DNA of 34,238 nt from Acidobacteria bacterium 5-1 (GCA_002050455.1 MWZA01000148.1:1-34238); one strand, 5' to 3'. Counted from the stretch's first letter, positions 7,585-16,386 are shown. The notes: generated by a model from the letters alone, not told the origin. Translations and numbers: made by a program.

Positions 7585-9843
7585 TCAAAAATTCAAAACC
7601 AACTCGCCATCTTTCTCTTCAACCGAAACGCTTCCGCCGTCGGTTAATTTTCCGAATAAAATCTCTTGCGCTAACGGCTGTTTAATACGCTCGTGAATTA
7701 GACGCGCCATCGGACGCGCTCCGTATTTTGGGTCGAAGCCGTTTTTCGCCAGCCATTCACGCGCTGTTTCGTCTAATTTCACAAGCACGCGCTTTTCGGC
7801 TAACTGCCCGTTGAGTTCTTTTATAAATTTGTCCACAATCAGCTTGATAACGTCCAAATCCAGAGCCTTAAACGGCACCCAAGCGTCGAGACGATTGCGG
7901 AATTCGGGCGTGAACGTGCGTTCAATCACGCCTTTGGCTTGTCCTTTTGTTTCAGCTTGATTGCGAAAACCGACACCGCCCGACGATAATTCTCTTGCGC
8001 CCGCGTTGGTCGTCATAATCAAAATCACATTGCGGAAATCGGCTTTTTTGCCGTTGTTGTCGGTCAAAGTCGCGCTGTCCATAACTTGCAACAATAAATT
8101 GAAAAGATTTGGATGCGCTTTTTCGATTTCGTCCAACACAAGAACGGCGTGCGGCGTTCGCATAATCGCTTCGGTTAAGAGTCCGCCCTGGTCAAAGCCG
8201 ACATATCCGGGCGGCGCACCGATAAGACGCGAAACCGTGTGCGGCTCGGCGTATTCGCTCATATCGTAGCGCATAAATTCGATGCCGAGTTGTTCGGCTA
8301 ATTGTTTTGATAATTCGGTTTTACCAACGCCGGTTGGACCCGAAAACAGAAAAGAACCGACAGGTTTTGTTTCGTGTCCGAGTCCGGCGCGGGAAATTTG
8401 AATCGCGTCCACGATTTTATTTATCGCATCGTCCTGCCCGTAAATCACGTTTTTTAAATCTTCGCGCAGAGTTTTCAAGCGATCTTTTTCATCGGCGACA
8501 ACCGTTTTCGGCGGAATTTTCGCCATCCGCGCAATTGTGTTTTCAACCATTTGCACCGAGATTTGATTCGGGCGTTTGTCTTCGGCGAGAAGTTTAAGGC
8601 TTGCGCCAACTTCATCAATTACATCAATTGCTTTGTCGGGCAAATGGCGGTCGTTGATGTATTTTCCAGCAAGCTCAGATGCAACGCGCAAAGATTCGTC
8701 CGAGTATTTTACGCCGTGATGCTGTTCGTAAAATCGCTTCAAACCTTTCAGAATTTCGTAAGTTTCTTCAACCGTCGGCTCGCCGATTTCGATTTTTTGA
8801 AAGCGTCTGGCTAACGCTCGGTCGCGTTCAAACGCGGCTTTGTATTCCGCATAAGTTGTCGAGCCGATACAGCGCAAAATTCCGTCGGCAAGCGCGGGTT
8901 TCAAGATATTTGAAGCGTCCATTGCGCCGCCGGAAACCGCGCCCGCACCGACAATCGTGTGAATTTCGTCAATAAACAGAATCGCGTTTTCCTGTTTGTG
9001 CAAATCATTGATAATGGCTTTAAAACGCTGTTCAAAATCGCCGCGATAGCGCGTTCCCGCCAGCACCGCGCCCATATCGAGCGCGAAAATCTTCGCGTCC
9101 TTCAAGACTTCCGGCACACTTCCTTCGCTGATTTTGAGTGCTAAACCTTCTGCCAGAGCGGTTTTGCCGACGCCGGGTTCGCCAACGTAAAGCGGATTAT
9201 TTTTCTTGCGCCGACACAGAACTTGAATCGTCCGTTCGATTTCCGCTTCGCGCCCGATTATCGGGTCAATCTCGCCTTTGACGGCTTTCGCCACCAGTTC
9301 GACGGTGAAAGATTCGAGCGGTTTTTTATTTTTACCGCCTAGAGCGCGTTCTTCGGCAAATTCCTCGTCTTCGATGCCTTCGCCAACGCCGTCAAACGAA
9401 AAACCGCTGTCAATTTTCGAGATGCCGTGCGCGATGTAATTCAAAATATCAAGCCGCGTAACGCCTTGTTGCTGCAATAGATAAACGGCGTAACTCTGCT
9501 CGGCTTGATAGAGCGCGGCAAGGATATTTCCGCCGTCCACAACTTGCTGACCGCTACCTTGTGACTGAAGAATCGCGTATTGAATCGTCGCTTCAAATGT
9601 CGAGGTCGGTTCGGGCAGCATTTGTGTTTTGGCAGGCATTTTTTCCAAAACGTCCGCAAAATAATCTTCCAAAGATTTGGCAATTTCATCAATCTTCGCA
9701 CCGCAATTGTATAAAATATCGCGGGCGGCGTTGTCTTCAAGAAGAGCAAAAAGTAGATGCTCTAAGGTAACGTATTCGTGTTTGCGCCTGACGGCTTCCT
9801 CAACCGCGTAGCTTAATGTTTCTTCTAATTCTCTGGTCAACAT
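7585..9843 (-). CDS. clpA: ATP-dependent Clp protease ATP-binding subunit ClpA
   Basis: This 752-residue Hsp100 unfoldase is close to E. coli ClpA in length and layout. A double Clp-N repeat occupies residues ~1-145. The first AAA+ module has Walker A 'GEPGVGKT' (221-228) and Walker B 'ILFIDEI' (287-293). The second has Walker A 'GPTGVGKT' (502-509) and Walker B 'VLVLDEIE'. There is no ClpB-type middle coiled coil. The ClpP-docking tripeptide, IGL in E. coli ClpA, appears here as VGF within 'SSGGVGFRNQ'. ClpA feeds unfolded substrates into ClpP; its usual adaptor ClpS is not encoded in the window. The gene is the last of a leftward series after pcm (85-bp gap). The start has no obvious Shine-Dalgarno. 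Confidence 0.95.
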   Translation of the reverse strand: MLTRELEETLSYAVEEAVRRKHEYVTLEHLLFALLEDNAARDILYNCGAKIDEIAKSLEDYFADVLEKMPAKTQMLPEPTSTFEATIQYAILQSQGSGQQVVDGGNILAALYQAEQSYAVYLLQQQGVTRLDILNYIAHGISKIDSGFSFDGVGEGIEDEEFAEERALGGKNKKPLESFTVELVAKAVKGEIDPIIGREAEIERTIQVLCRRKKNNPLYVGEPGVGKTALAEGLALKISEGSVPEVLKDAKIFALDMGAVLAGTRYRGDFEQRFKAIINDLHKQENAILFIDEIHTIVGAGAVSGGAMDASNILKPALADGILRCIGSTTYAEYKAAFERDRALARRFQKIEIGEPTVEETYEILKGLKRFYEQHHGVKYSDESLRVASELAGKYINDRHLPDKAIDVIDEVGASLKLLAEDKRPNQISVQMVENTIARMAKIPPKTVVADEKDRLKTLREDLKNVIYGQDDAINKIVDAIQISRAGLGHETKPVGSFLFSGPTGVGKTELSKQLAEQLGIEFMRYDMSEYAEPHTVSRLIGAPPGYVGFDQGGLLTEAIMRTPHAVLVLDEIEKAHPNLFNLLLQVMDSATLTDNNGKKADFRNVILIMTTNAGARELSSGGVGFRNQAETKGQAKGVIERTFTPEFRNRLDAWVPFKALDLDVIKLIVDKFIKELNGQLAEKRVLVKLDETAREWLAKNGFDPKYGARPMARLIHERIKQPLAQEILFGKLTDGGSVSVEEKDGELVLNF

Positions 9844-9928
9844 ACATTTAAAAATAAAAACTATTTGTTGTATTCGTTCAATAAAAGTTTGCCTTTGTAA
9901 TCAATCCCGCTTTTAAATATACACTCTT

Positions 9929-10603
9929 TTACTGATTATTTCGCCAACCGTGTTCGCCAATCAGCGGCACAAACGCACATGCGCCGAAATTTTCCGTCTG
10001 AAAGCCTTGCGGCGTGCGTATAACGCGGATTAAATTTTGTGATTTTTGGTCTTGCCCGATGGGAATAACAAGCCGTCCGCCGATTTTTAGTTGATTTACA
10101 AGCGGTTCGGGTATTGTCGGACTGCCCGCCGCGACCAGAATTCCGTCAAACGGCGCGTAAGTTTCCCAACCGTTTGTGCCGTCCGCGCACCGCAGCGTAA
10201 CATTCTGAATTTGTAGACTTTGCAGTCTGTTTTGCGCTTCGGCGGCAAGCTGCGGAACTCTTTCAATCGCAAAAACCTTGTTTGCCAGCCGCGCCAGAAT
10301 CGCGGTTTGGTAACCCGAACCCGCGCCGATTTCCAAAACCTTTGCGTCCGGCGCAAGTTCCAAAAGCTCGGTCATTCGGGCGACAATAAAAGGCTGTGAA
10401 ATAGTTTGATTGGCGGCAATCGGGAGCGCGTTGTCTTTGTAGGCTTGAGATTTTAAGGCTTCAGGAACAAAAAAGTGACGCGGAACTTCGCCCATTACGC
10501 GCAAAACATTCTCGTCGGCAATTCTGTAATGCTCGCGCAATAGCGTAACCATTCGCTCGCGCGGTATTTCGTATTCGTCATTGAGTTTCAGATTCGTTTG
10601 CAT
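9929..10603 (-). CDS. pcm: Protein-L-isoaspartate O-methyltransferase
   Basis: The 224-residue protein methylates L-isoaspartyl residues in aged proteins with S-adenosylmethionine, starting their repair. It has the PCMT hallmark 'ANQTISQPFIVARMTELL' and the SAM-binding motif I 'VLEIGAGSGYQTAILA'. It also has the family-typical late segment 'LVIPIGQ'. Length equals that of the E. coli enzyme. It lies between surE and clpA on the same strand. The pcm-surE pairing is conserved in many bacteria and links protein repair with nucleotide turnover in stress and stationary phase. The 144-bp gap to surE contains repeat debris, so strict co-transcription is not certain. Confidence 0.95.
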   Translation of the reverse strand: MQTNLKLNDEYEIPRERMVTLLREHYRIADENVLRVMGEVPRHFFVPEALKSQAYKDNALPIAANQTISQPFIVARMTELLELAPDAKVLEIGAGSGYQTAILARLANKVFAIERVPQLAAEAQNRLQSLQIQNVTLRCADGTNGWETYAPFDGILVAAGSPTIPEPLVNQLKIGGRLVIPIGQDQKSQNLIRVIRTPQGFQTENFGACAFVPLIGEHGWRNNQ

Positions 10604-10620
10604 ATTCTTAAATAAATTTT

Positions 10621-10736
10621 AACGCGAAGACGCTAAGGAATGAAACCATAGATTGACATGGACAAATGCGGATTGATATTAGTGAATAGCTATTGACTAA
10701 TAATTTTTCACTTTTCACCTTTCACTTTTCACTTTC
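10621..10736. repeat. Intergenic repeat debris between pcm and surE
   Basis: The spacer holds 'aacgcgaagacgctaagg' (from 10621), a degenerate 'accatagattgacatggacaaatgcggat'-type stretch, and a TTTTCAC-type imperfect tandem run at about 10704-10736. These resemble short dispersed intergenic repeats common in some bacterial phyla. No open frame or clear promoter is seen. Confidence 0.5.
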
Positions 10737-10747
10737 ATATCCGCGTT

Positions 10748-11521
10748 CTATTGTATTTGTTCCAAAGAAACATCGCCCCAACTTTGCAAAATCTCAATCG
10801 CTTGATGATTTGTTAAGTCGCTCCGCATCGGTGTAACGGAAACAAAACCTTCGTCAATTGCTTCAAAATCAGTGCCGCCTCCGGCGTGAAAACCGCTTCG
10901 TTCTTCACCAATCCAATAATACAATTTTCCGCGCGGGTCAATATGTTCGCTGATAACCGGACGCGCATTTTTAAAACCTTGTTTGGTAACGCGAATGCCT
11001 TTTGGTTCACCTTTCGGCACATTGATATTTAAAAGCGTTCCGTCAGGCAAACCTTCTTTTAAAGCCTTTTCCGTCATTCGTCTGGCAACTTTCGCCGATT
11101 CGGTAAAATCCTGATTTCTGTTTGCCACCAAACTAAACGCTAATCCCGGAACGCCTAAAATTGTTGATTCCAGCGCACCGGCAACCGTTCCCGAATAAGT
11201 TGCGTCGTCGCCAAGATTTGCGCCGTGATTGATGCCCGAAGCGCACAGATGCGGACGCAGTTCGGGCGGCAAAATTTGATTTAAGGCGAGCGTTACGCAA
11301 TCAGTCGGCGTTCCGTCAACTGTCCAATGCCGCGCGTCAATTTGCCTGATTCGCAAAGGTCTTGAAAGCGTTAAACTGTGCGACGCGCCGCTCATTTCCG
11401 ATACGGGCGCGACGACATAAACATCGCCTATTTCAAGCAAAGCGTTTTCCAGCGCGATGATGCCTTCCGAGTGATATCCGTCATCGTTGGTCAATAAAAT
11501 ACGAACTTTTTCCGAACTCAT
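10748..11521 (-). CDS. surE: 5'/3'-nucleotidase SurE
   Basis: This 257-residue protein is a SurE phosphatase that removes the phosphate from nucleoside 5'/3'-monophosphates with a divalent metal. The metal-binding N-terminus 'ILLTNDDGYHSEGI' carries the conserved Asp-Asp pair. Further signatures are 'VVAPVSEMSGASHSLTL', 'VDGTPTDCV' and 'SGINHGANLGDDATYSGTV'. Length is typical. It sits upstream of pcm on the same strand, the classic arrangement, and downstream of rpsU. No Shine-Dalgarno is visible before the ATG, as for several genes here. Confidence 0.95.
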   Translation of the reverse strand: MSSEKVRILLTNDDGYHSEGIIALENALLEIGDVYVVAPVSEMSGASHSLTLSRPLRIRQIDARHWTVDGTPTDCVTLALNQILPPELRPHLCASGINHGANLGDDATYSGTVAGALESTILGVPGLAFSLVANRNQDFTESAKVARRMTEKALKEGLPDGTLLNINVPKGEPKGIRVTKQGFKNARPVISEHIDPRGKLYYWIGEERSGFHAGGGTDFEAIDEGFVSVTPMRSDLTNHQAIEILQSWGDVSLEQIQ

Positions 11522-11529
11522 AAAATAAA

Positions 11530-11586
11530 AAGATGCGGGAAGCGGTGAAGTTTCAAAAAGTAAAACTTCTTCGCATCACGCATCTT
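11530..11586 (-). terminator. Complex hairpin between rpsU and surE
   Basis: An outer pair AAGATGCG (11530-11537) / CGCATCTT (11579-11586) encloses an inner stem, GAAGTTT (11547-11553) / AAACTTC (11563-11569), that extends through GCG/CGC. The 'cgcatc' at 11572-11577 offers an alternative partner for the outer arm. It may attenuate read-through from rpsU into surE. No strong T-run follows on the minus strand. Confidence 0.45.
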
Positions 11587-11603
11587 GCATTAAAATGTAA
11601 AAA

Positions 11604-11837
11604 CTATCTGTTGCTATTACTGGTATTGCTAGTATTGTTAAACTGGCGCATCGGACGATAACGCTTGCGGTTACGCTTGCGGGCATTCGCCGATTTGAGC
11701 TTTGCTTTTTGTCCCGGCGGGACGAAATGCGCGTGTTTCTTCAAATCTTTGATAATCTCTTCGGTAATCACTTTGCGCTTAAAACGGCGCAGCGCACTCT
11801 CGATAGATTCATTATTATTAACTGATACAAAAGCCAT
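11604..11837 (-). CDS. rpsU: 30S ribosomal protein S21
   Basis: The product is bS21, the small basic protein of the 30S subunit needed for translation initiation. The start at 11837 gives 77 residues beginning 'MAFVSVNNNESIESALRRF', the conserved S21 N-terminus. 'RRFKRKV', the basic 'ARKRNRKRYRP' region and a Ser/Thr/Asn tail follow. An in-frame GTG at 11849 would add four residues, but it lies only one base from the GGGAG ribosome binding site; the ATG at 11837 is 13 bases from it. The gene is divergent from the glcD locus and heads the leftward rpsU-surE-pcm-clpA series. Confidence 0.95.
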   Translation of the reverse strand: MAFVSVNNNESIESALRRFKRKVITEEIIKDLKKHAHFVPPGQKAKLKSANARKRNRKRYRPMRQFNNTSNTSNSNR

Positions 11838-11891
11838 TTGACTTATCACACTCCCTTTTGCTCAGATTATCGTCAGACGGAGCAAACTATC

Positions 11892-11920
11892 ATTAAACAC
11901 TTTTTTATCCGCGTTAGCAA
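11892..11920 (-). promoter_or_regulatory. Candidate rpsU promoter
   Basis: On the minus strand a TTGCTA hexamer (11915-11920) is followed after 17 bases by TTTAAT (11892-11897), about 55 bases upstream of the rpsU start. The match is moderate. The region also overlaps a 'ttatccgcgtta' repeat remnant. Confidence 0.35.
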
Positions 11921-11990
11921 GTTTTCGGCAATTTGTAAAAATTATTCGGCGAAATTAAGATGGTTGGTTTATTATGGTAAAAAGGAATTT

Positions 11991-12116
11991 ATGTTTAAGT
12001 CAATCCATTTCAATTCAAAAGGTCGTGCTGTGACGAATGCTTCAAAATCTGAAGTTCAAGAGAAATTACAGAAAATCGGCGGCGCGGAAAAGTTAGGATT
12101 ATTGATTAGTGTATAA
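11991..12116 (+). pseudogene. Displaced, diverged copy of the glcD 5' end
   Basis: An ATG at 11991, preceded by a good 'aaaaaggaattt' ribosome binding site, opens a 41-codon frame. Its first 33 residues match the start of the full-length oxidase at 12836 in 26 positions by hand alignment (for example SIHFN, TNASK, EKLQKI). Homology fades after the 'GGAE' codons and the frame stops at 12116. It is too short to be an oxidase. I infer that it is the remnant of a glcD start separated from the rest of the gene by the VapBC-type insertion. Its promoter and ribosome binding site look more native than those of the intact gene. It may still be translated as a leader to the antitoxin, which starts 22 bases on. 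Confidence 0.8.
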
Positions 12117-12137
12117 TTGACGCGAGGTAAAACAAAA

Positions 12138-12407
12138 ATGCAGACAATCAGCATTAGCGAGCTGCAACACAATCTGGCTTTGTATCTTGAAAAGGTTAAA
12201 GACGGCGATGAAATCATTGTCAAAGAGGAAAACGAAATTATCGCCCGAATTTTACCATTTGATAATGAAGAACAATTACTCGTCGCAGAGGGTTTAATGC
12301 GTTTGCCAAAAAAGGAATTGGCAAAAGATTTTTGGGAATCGGACGCGCCCGAAATTCCGCTGGAGAAAATAGTCAAAGCAATCCGCAGCGAGCGCGATGA
12401 AGACTAA
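12138..12407 (+). CDS. Phd/YefM-type antitoxin (VapB-like)
   Basis: This 89-residue protein has the Phd/YefM antitoxin N-terminus: 'ISISELQHNLALYLEKV' followed by 'GDEIIVKEENEIIARILP', the compact fold that dimerises and binds operator DNA. The C-terminal half, rich in Glu and Lys, is the likely toxin-neutralising segment. The start at 12138 is chosen because it follows GAGG with about 10 bases spacing and matches the family start; an upstream frame extension to 12117 adds seven residues. The stop overlaps the toxin start by 11 bases, typical of a translationally coupled toxin-antitoxin pair. Autoregulation is expected for the family. Confidence 0.85.
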   Translation: MQTISISELQHNLALYLEKVKDGDEIIVKEENEIIARILPFDNEEQLLVAEGLMRLPKKELAKDFWESDAPEIPLEKIVKAIRSERDED

Positions 12408-12831
12408 TCAATCATTTTGGGATACGAGCGGGATTGCGCCGCTTTGCTGTTTTCAAGCGACAAGCGGGCGGCTGCGGCAATTACGCCGAAAATACGAAGT
12501 TGTCGCTTGGTGGGCAAGTTCAATTGAAGGGCAAAGCGCGTTGAAACGCCTTCTGCAGGAAAATGAAATTTCTCAAACAGCCTATGCCGAAGCCGTCAAA
12601 CGCCTTGAATTTCAAAGCGAAACGTGGCGCGAAATTCAGCCGACCGAAAAAGTTCGCACAATTGCCAGAAATCTGATTGAATCGGAAAACCTGCGAACAC
12701 TCGACGCTTTGCAGCTAGCGGCGGCTTTGGTCTGGTGTTTTGAAAAACCGGAAGGCAGAATTTTTGTTTGCTGTGATGACAAACTTTCGGAAGCGGCGAG
12801 GAAAATCGGTTTTACCGTCTTGCCAGAGTGA
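12397..12831 (+). CDS. PIN-domain ribonuclease toxin (VapC-type)
   Basis: The 144-residue product fits a VapC-like PIN domain. It has the first acidic residue in 'FWDTSGIAPL', a second in 'ASSIEGQSAL', a third in 'LRTLDALQLAAAL', and a fourth in 'VCCDDKLSEAA'. Such toxins cleave tRNA or rRNA in the presence of Mg2+ or Mn2+. All acidic positions are retained and the length is normal, so the toxin appears intact. It overlaps the antitoxin by 11 bases and ends four bases before the ATG of the full-length glcD, so glcD is now positioned as the third gene of the toxin-antitoxin operon. Confidence 0.85.
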   Translation: MKTNQSFWDTSGIAPLCCFQATSGRLRQLRRKYEVVAWWASSIEGQSALKRLLQENEISQTAYAEAVKRLEFQSETWREIQPTEKVRTIARNLIESENLRTLDALQLAAALVWCFEKPEGRIFVCCDDKLSEAARKIGFTVLPE

Positions 12832-12835
12832 TTCT

Positions 12836-14260
12836 ATGTTTCAATCAATTCATTTCAACGCCAAGCCACGCGCTACGACGAACGCTTCAAAGCCGGAAGT
12901 TCTGGAAAAATTACAGAAAATCGTCGGCGCGGAAAATGTTTTAATTGAGCCGGAAAAAGTCGAGCCTTACGGCGCGGATGCCGTTAAGGAAAAATTTCCG
13001 CCCGAAGCGGTCGTTTTTCCCGAAAGCACGACGCAAATTGTCAAGATTTTAAAACTTGCCAATGAATATCTTTTTCCCGTCACGGCTCGCGGCGGCGGTG
13101 TCGGCTACACGGGCGGCGCAGTTCCGGTTGACGGCGGAATCGTTATCGGCACAGACAGGATGAACAAAATTATTGAGATAAATCCAGACGATTTGTATGT
13201 AATTTGCCAGCCGGGACTCACAACCTACGCTTTGCAGCAAGCGGTTGAAAAATACGGATTGCTTTTTCCACCTGACCCGGCTTCGTATAAAGATTCTTTT
13301 ATCGGCGGCAACATTGCCGAAAACGCGGGCGGAATGCGAACGCCAAAATATGGCGTAACGAAGCATTCGGTTTTGGGTTTAGAAGTCGTAACGGCGACGG
13401 GCGAAGTTATCAGAACGGGTGGAAGAACTGTAAAAAACGTCGTCGGTTTTGATTTGACGGGTTTGATGTGCGGTTCGGAAGGACTTTTGGGAATTATCAC
13501 CGAAGCGACTTTGAAACTTCTGCCGATGCCCGAAGTGACTTCAACCGTTCGCGCTTCGTTCAAAACAATGAAAGAGGCTTGCGAAGTTTTGACCAAATTC
13601 ACGCCCGAAGGTTTATTGCCGATGGCGATGGAAGTGATTGATAGAAACTGTGTCGGCGCGATTGAGCAAAATTACGCTTTTGGTTTATCAAAAGAGGCGG
13701 GCGCAATTTTGCTTGTCGCGGTTGACGGGTTTCGTGAAGAAGTAACGCGCAATGCACAAACAATCGAATGTATTTTGCAGGAAAATGGCGGCTTTGACGT
13801 AGTTTGCGCCGAATCCAAAGAGGAAGAAGACAAACTCTGGGACGTGCGCCGCGCCATTTCGCCGTCTTTGATGAAATATGGCAGCTTGAAAATAAACGAA
13901 GATGTCGTCGTGCCGCGTTCAAAAGTTCCTGAATTGATTGCTGAAATTGAAGAAATCGGACGCAGACACAATACGTTTGTCGCCAATTTCGGACACGCGG
14001 GCGACGGCAACATTCACGTCAATTTTCTTTGCAATCGTGAAGATGCCGATTCGATTGCGCGGGCGCGGCAATGCGTGAAGGAAACTTTCGCTTTATCAGT
14101 CGAACTCGGCGGCTCGATTTCCGGCGAACACGGCATCGGCTACGTCAAAGCCGCTTATCTCGATATGGCAATTGACCAGCCGACGCTTGAGATTATGAAA
14201 GCAATCAAACGAGTTTTCGACCCGAATGGCATTTTGAATCCGGGCAAGATGTTTGTATAA
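12836..14260 (+). CDS. glcD: FAD-linked oxidase, GlcD/D-lactate dehydrogenase family
   Basis: The 474-residue protein oxidises a 2-hydroxyacid (glycolate or D-lactate type) with FAD. The FAD_binding_4 domain contains 'ARGGGVGYTGGAVPV', 'PPDPASYKDSFIGG' and 'MRTPKYGVTKHSVLGLEVV'. The C-terminal FAD-oxidase domain carries 'FGHAGDGNIHVNF' and 'GGSISGEHGIGYVKAAYL' and ends 'FDPNGILNPGKMFV'. The start at 12836 is selected by alignment with the 5' copy at 11991; a longer frame to 12740 runs back inside the toxin gene. Its own ribosome binding site is weak. The partner subunits GlcE and GlcF are absent. Copies of its 5' end lie upstream, and three copies of its 3' end lie downstream. Confidence 0.9.
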   Translation: MFQSIHFNAKPRATTNASKPEVLEKLQKIVGAENVLIEPEKVEPYGADAVKEKFPPEAVVFPESTTQIVKILKLANEYLFPVTARGGGVGYTGGAVPVDGGIVIGTDRMNKIIEINPDDLYVICQPGLTTYALQQAVEKYGLLFPPDPASYKDSFIGGNIAENAGGMRTPKYGVTKHSVLGLEVVTATGEVIRTGGRTVKNVVGFDLTGLMCGSEGLLGIITEATLKLLPMPEVTSTVRASFKTMKEACEVLTKFTPEGLLPMAMEVIDRNCVGAIEQNYAFGLSKEAGAILLVAVDGFREEVTRNAQTIECILQENGGFDVVCAESKEEEDKLWDVRRAISPSLMKYGSLKINEDVVVPRSKVPELIAEIEEIGRRHNTFVANFGHAGDGNIHVNFLCNREDADSIARARQCVKETFALSVELGGSISGEHGIGYVKAAYLDMAIDQPTLEIMKAIKRVFDPNGILNPGKMFV

Positions 14261-14282
14261 CAATAACTAAAAAACTTATAAT
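14253..14282 (+). promoter_or_regulatory. Candidate promoter of the DUF262 operon, -35 inside the glcD tail
   Basis: TTGTAT (14253-14258) lies in the last codons of glcD. After 18 bases comes a perfect TATAAT (14277-14282), 29 bases before the DUF262 ATG. The hexamer quality makes this plausible. It would mean the glcD end supplies part of the cassette promoter. Confidence 0.4.
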
Positions 14283-14311
14283 TTTGATTTCTAAGACTAC
14301 TAAAGAAAAAA

Positions 14312-16381
14312 ATGAAGGCAAGTGAAACAAGTCTCAATAGATTTTTGGCTCAAACCGATACTCAATTTATCATTCCGGTTTATCAAAGAAACTATGACTG
14401 GAATCTTCTCCAATGCAAAGAATTATTTGAAGATATTATTAAAGTTGGTAGTGATGAGAAGCAAGCTTCTCATTTTGTCGGAAGTATTGTCTATATTCAC
14501 GACAATGTATATTCGGTTGCAGGAATCAGAGAATTGTCAATCATTGACGGACAGCAAAGATTGTCAACCGTAACATTGATTTATATAGCACTTTATTCAT
14601 TAGCCAAAGAAACCGGAAATCAAGCGTTAGTCAATAGAATTCAAGAAACATATCTAATAAACAAATTCGCCCAAGAAGAGGAAAAGTTAAAATTACGACC
14701 GACTGAGCGTAATGATAAAGCTCTTAAATTCCTTCTCAAAAATGATCCGCATGATGAATATAGAGAATACTCACGACTCATTGAAAATTATAATTACTTT
14801 AAGGGAAGGATAAATTCAGACAACACGGATTCTGTCATTCAAGGTTTGAATAAATTAATTTTTGTAGAAATTTCTCTAGAAAGAGATAAAGACGATCCGC
14901 AGAAAATTTTTGAAAGTCTTAACTCCACCGGACTTGAATTAAGTCAATCGGATTTAATCCGAAACTATATTTTGATGGGTCTTAAACACAAAGACCAAAC
15001 TAATATTTACGAAAATTATTGGCGACACATCGAGGTCAGCGCAACGCAGGAAGAAACCAATGCAAACAAAGTTTCCGATTTCATCAGAGACTTTTTGACT
15101 TTAGAAAACAGAGATATTCCTAACAAAGGAAAAGTTTATCAAGAATTTAAGAAGAAATATCCGATCACCGAAATCGAAAACCTTGAAAAGATTCTCACGA
15201 AAATCAAAAAGTATTCGATTTACTACAACAAATTTATTAATCCGCACAATGAAACCGATTTGGATATAAGAAGCCAACTCGCTTTGATCAGCCGACTCGA
15301 AATCAATGTTGCCTATCCTTTTTTGTTAGAGGTTTATAATGATTACGCCTCGAATGTAATTAACAAATCAACGCTCATCGAAATACTTGAACTGTTGCAA
15401 TCGTTCACCTGGCGACGTTTTGTTATCGGATTACCGACAAATTCTCTAAATAAGATTTTCATGCGTTTGTATGAAGATGTTGATTCAAGCGATTATGTTT
15501 CCTCTTTGCAAAGAACCCTGCTTAGAAAGAAATCGTCGCAAAGATTTCCGAGGGACAGAGAAGTAATTGCGACATTGAAGGATAGAGATATGTATGGAAT
15601 TCAAACTAAAAACAGAGCATATTTTTTTGAAAAGTTAGAAAACTACGAAAACCGCGAACCAGTCAAAATCGAAGGAAATCCCGACATTACGGTTGAACAC
15701 ATCTTCCCGCAAAATCCTGACCCAAAATGGAAAATAGAACTTAAAGACGAACAATACAATTTAATCAAGGAAAAGTATCTAAACACGGTCGCCAATCTCA
15801 CGTTGTCAGGCAACAACGGAAAACTCAGCAACAAGTTTTTCACCGACAAAAGAGATTTGAATATAGACGGCAAAGAACAAGGATATAAATTCAGCCGTTT
15901 ATGGCTTAATAAACATCTTGCAACTCTGAACAAGTGGGACATAGAAGAAATCGAAAAAAGATTCGAGTTGATTGGGGAAAGGTTTCTAAAGATTTGGACA
16001 TTTCCATCAATTTTATTAGCGGAAACAACTAATGAAACCGAAGAGATAAATATTTTTGACGCGGAAGACCCAACTTATAAAAAGCTGGAATACGCGATAT
16101 TCTTCAATCAAAAACTTGATGTTAAAACAGTCAGCGATTTGTATGCGACGGTTATGATAAGTTTGTTTGAACTAAACCCAGAAGCGTTTTTTACCGAAGA
16201 AGTTGAGCGAAAGCTAACGCTTACAAAACACGCCGAAGATTGCAGAGAAGTTATCGAATTAAACGATACCTACTTTATTGAAAAACACATGAGTTCAAAA
16301 GACAAATTTGACAGATTAAAAGTTTTGTTAAATGCAATGGATTTGGAAGATGAACTTTTAATTAAATATAGCGTGGAATAA
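14312..16381 (+). CDS. DUF262/DUF1524 protein, GmrSD-like type IV restriction candidate
   Basis: This 689-residue protein has the DUF262 (GmrS-like) N-terminal signature, 'IPVYQRNYDW' at 21-30 and 'DGQQRLST' at 79-86, the ParB/nucleotidase-like motor motif. A DUF1524 (GmrD-like, His-Me finger nuclease) region follows, with 'TVEHIFPQNP' near residue 460 and 'NLTLSGNNGKLSN' after it. Such fusions include GmrSD, which cuts modified phage DNA. The C-terminal ~130 residues look like an extra domain of unknown role. Codon use is visibly more AT-rich than in glcD, suggesting transfer. It is followed after 5 bases by the next gene, giving a compact three-gene operon between glcD and its second tail. 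Phage defence is an inference from family. Confidence 0.85.
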   Translation: MKASETSLNRFLAQTDTQFIIPVYQRNYDWNLLQCKELFEDIIKVGSDEKQASHFVGSIVYIHDNVYSVAGIRELSIIDGQQRLSTVTLIYIALYSLAKETGNQALVNRIQETYLINKFAQEEEKLKLRPTERNDKALKFLLKNDPHDEYREYSRLIENYNYFKGRINSDNTDSVIQGLNKLIFVEISLERDKDDPQKIFESLNSTGLELSQSDLIRNYILMGLKHKDQTNIYENYWRHIEVSATQEETNANKVSDFIRDFLTLENRDIPNKGKVYQEFKKKYPITEIENLEKILTKIKKYSIYYNKFINPHNETDLDIRSQLALISRLEINVAYPFLLEVYNDYASNVINKSTLIEILELLQSFTWRRFVIGLPTNSLNKIFMRLYEDVDSSDYVSSLQRTLLRKKSSQRFPRDREVIATLKDRDMYGIQTKNRAYFFEKLENYENREPVKIEGNPDITVEHIFPQNPDPKWKIELKDEQYNLIKEKYLNTVANLTLSGNNGKLSNKFFTDKRDLNIDGKEQGYKFSRLWLNKHLATLNKWDIEEIEKRFELIGERFLKIWTFPSILLAETTNETEEINIFDAEDPTYKKLEYAIFFNQKLDVKTVSDLYATVMISLFELNPEAFFTEEVERKLTLTKHAEDCREVIELNDTYFIEKHMSSKDKFDRLKVLLNAMDLEDELLIKYSVE

Positions 16382-16386
16382 AATCA

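Noticed and set aside
10704-10736. TTTTCAC-type tandem run as a CRISPR or regulatory array
   Set aside because: Units are 6-7 bases, imperfect and few; it fits simple-sequence debris.
11838-11990. Upstream extension of the truncated glcD frame into a 92-codon protein
   Set aside because: The first 51 codons cover the divergent promoter region, and the similarity to glcD starts exactly at the ATG at 11991 behind a ribosome binding site.
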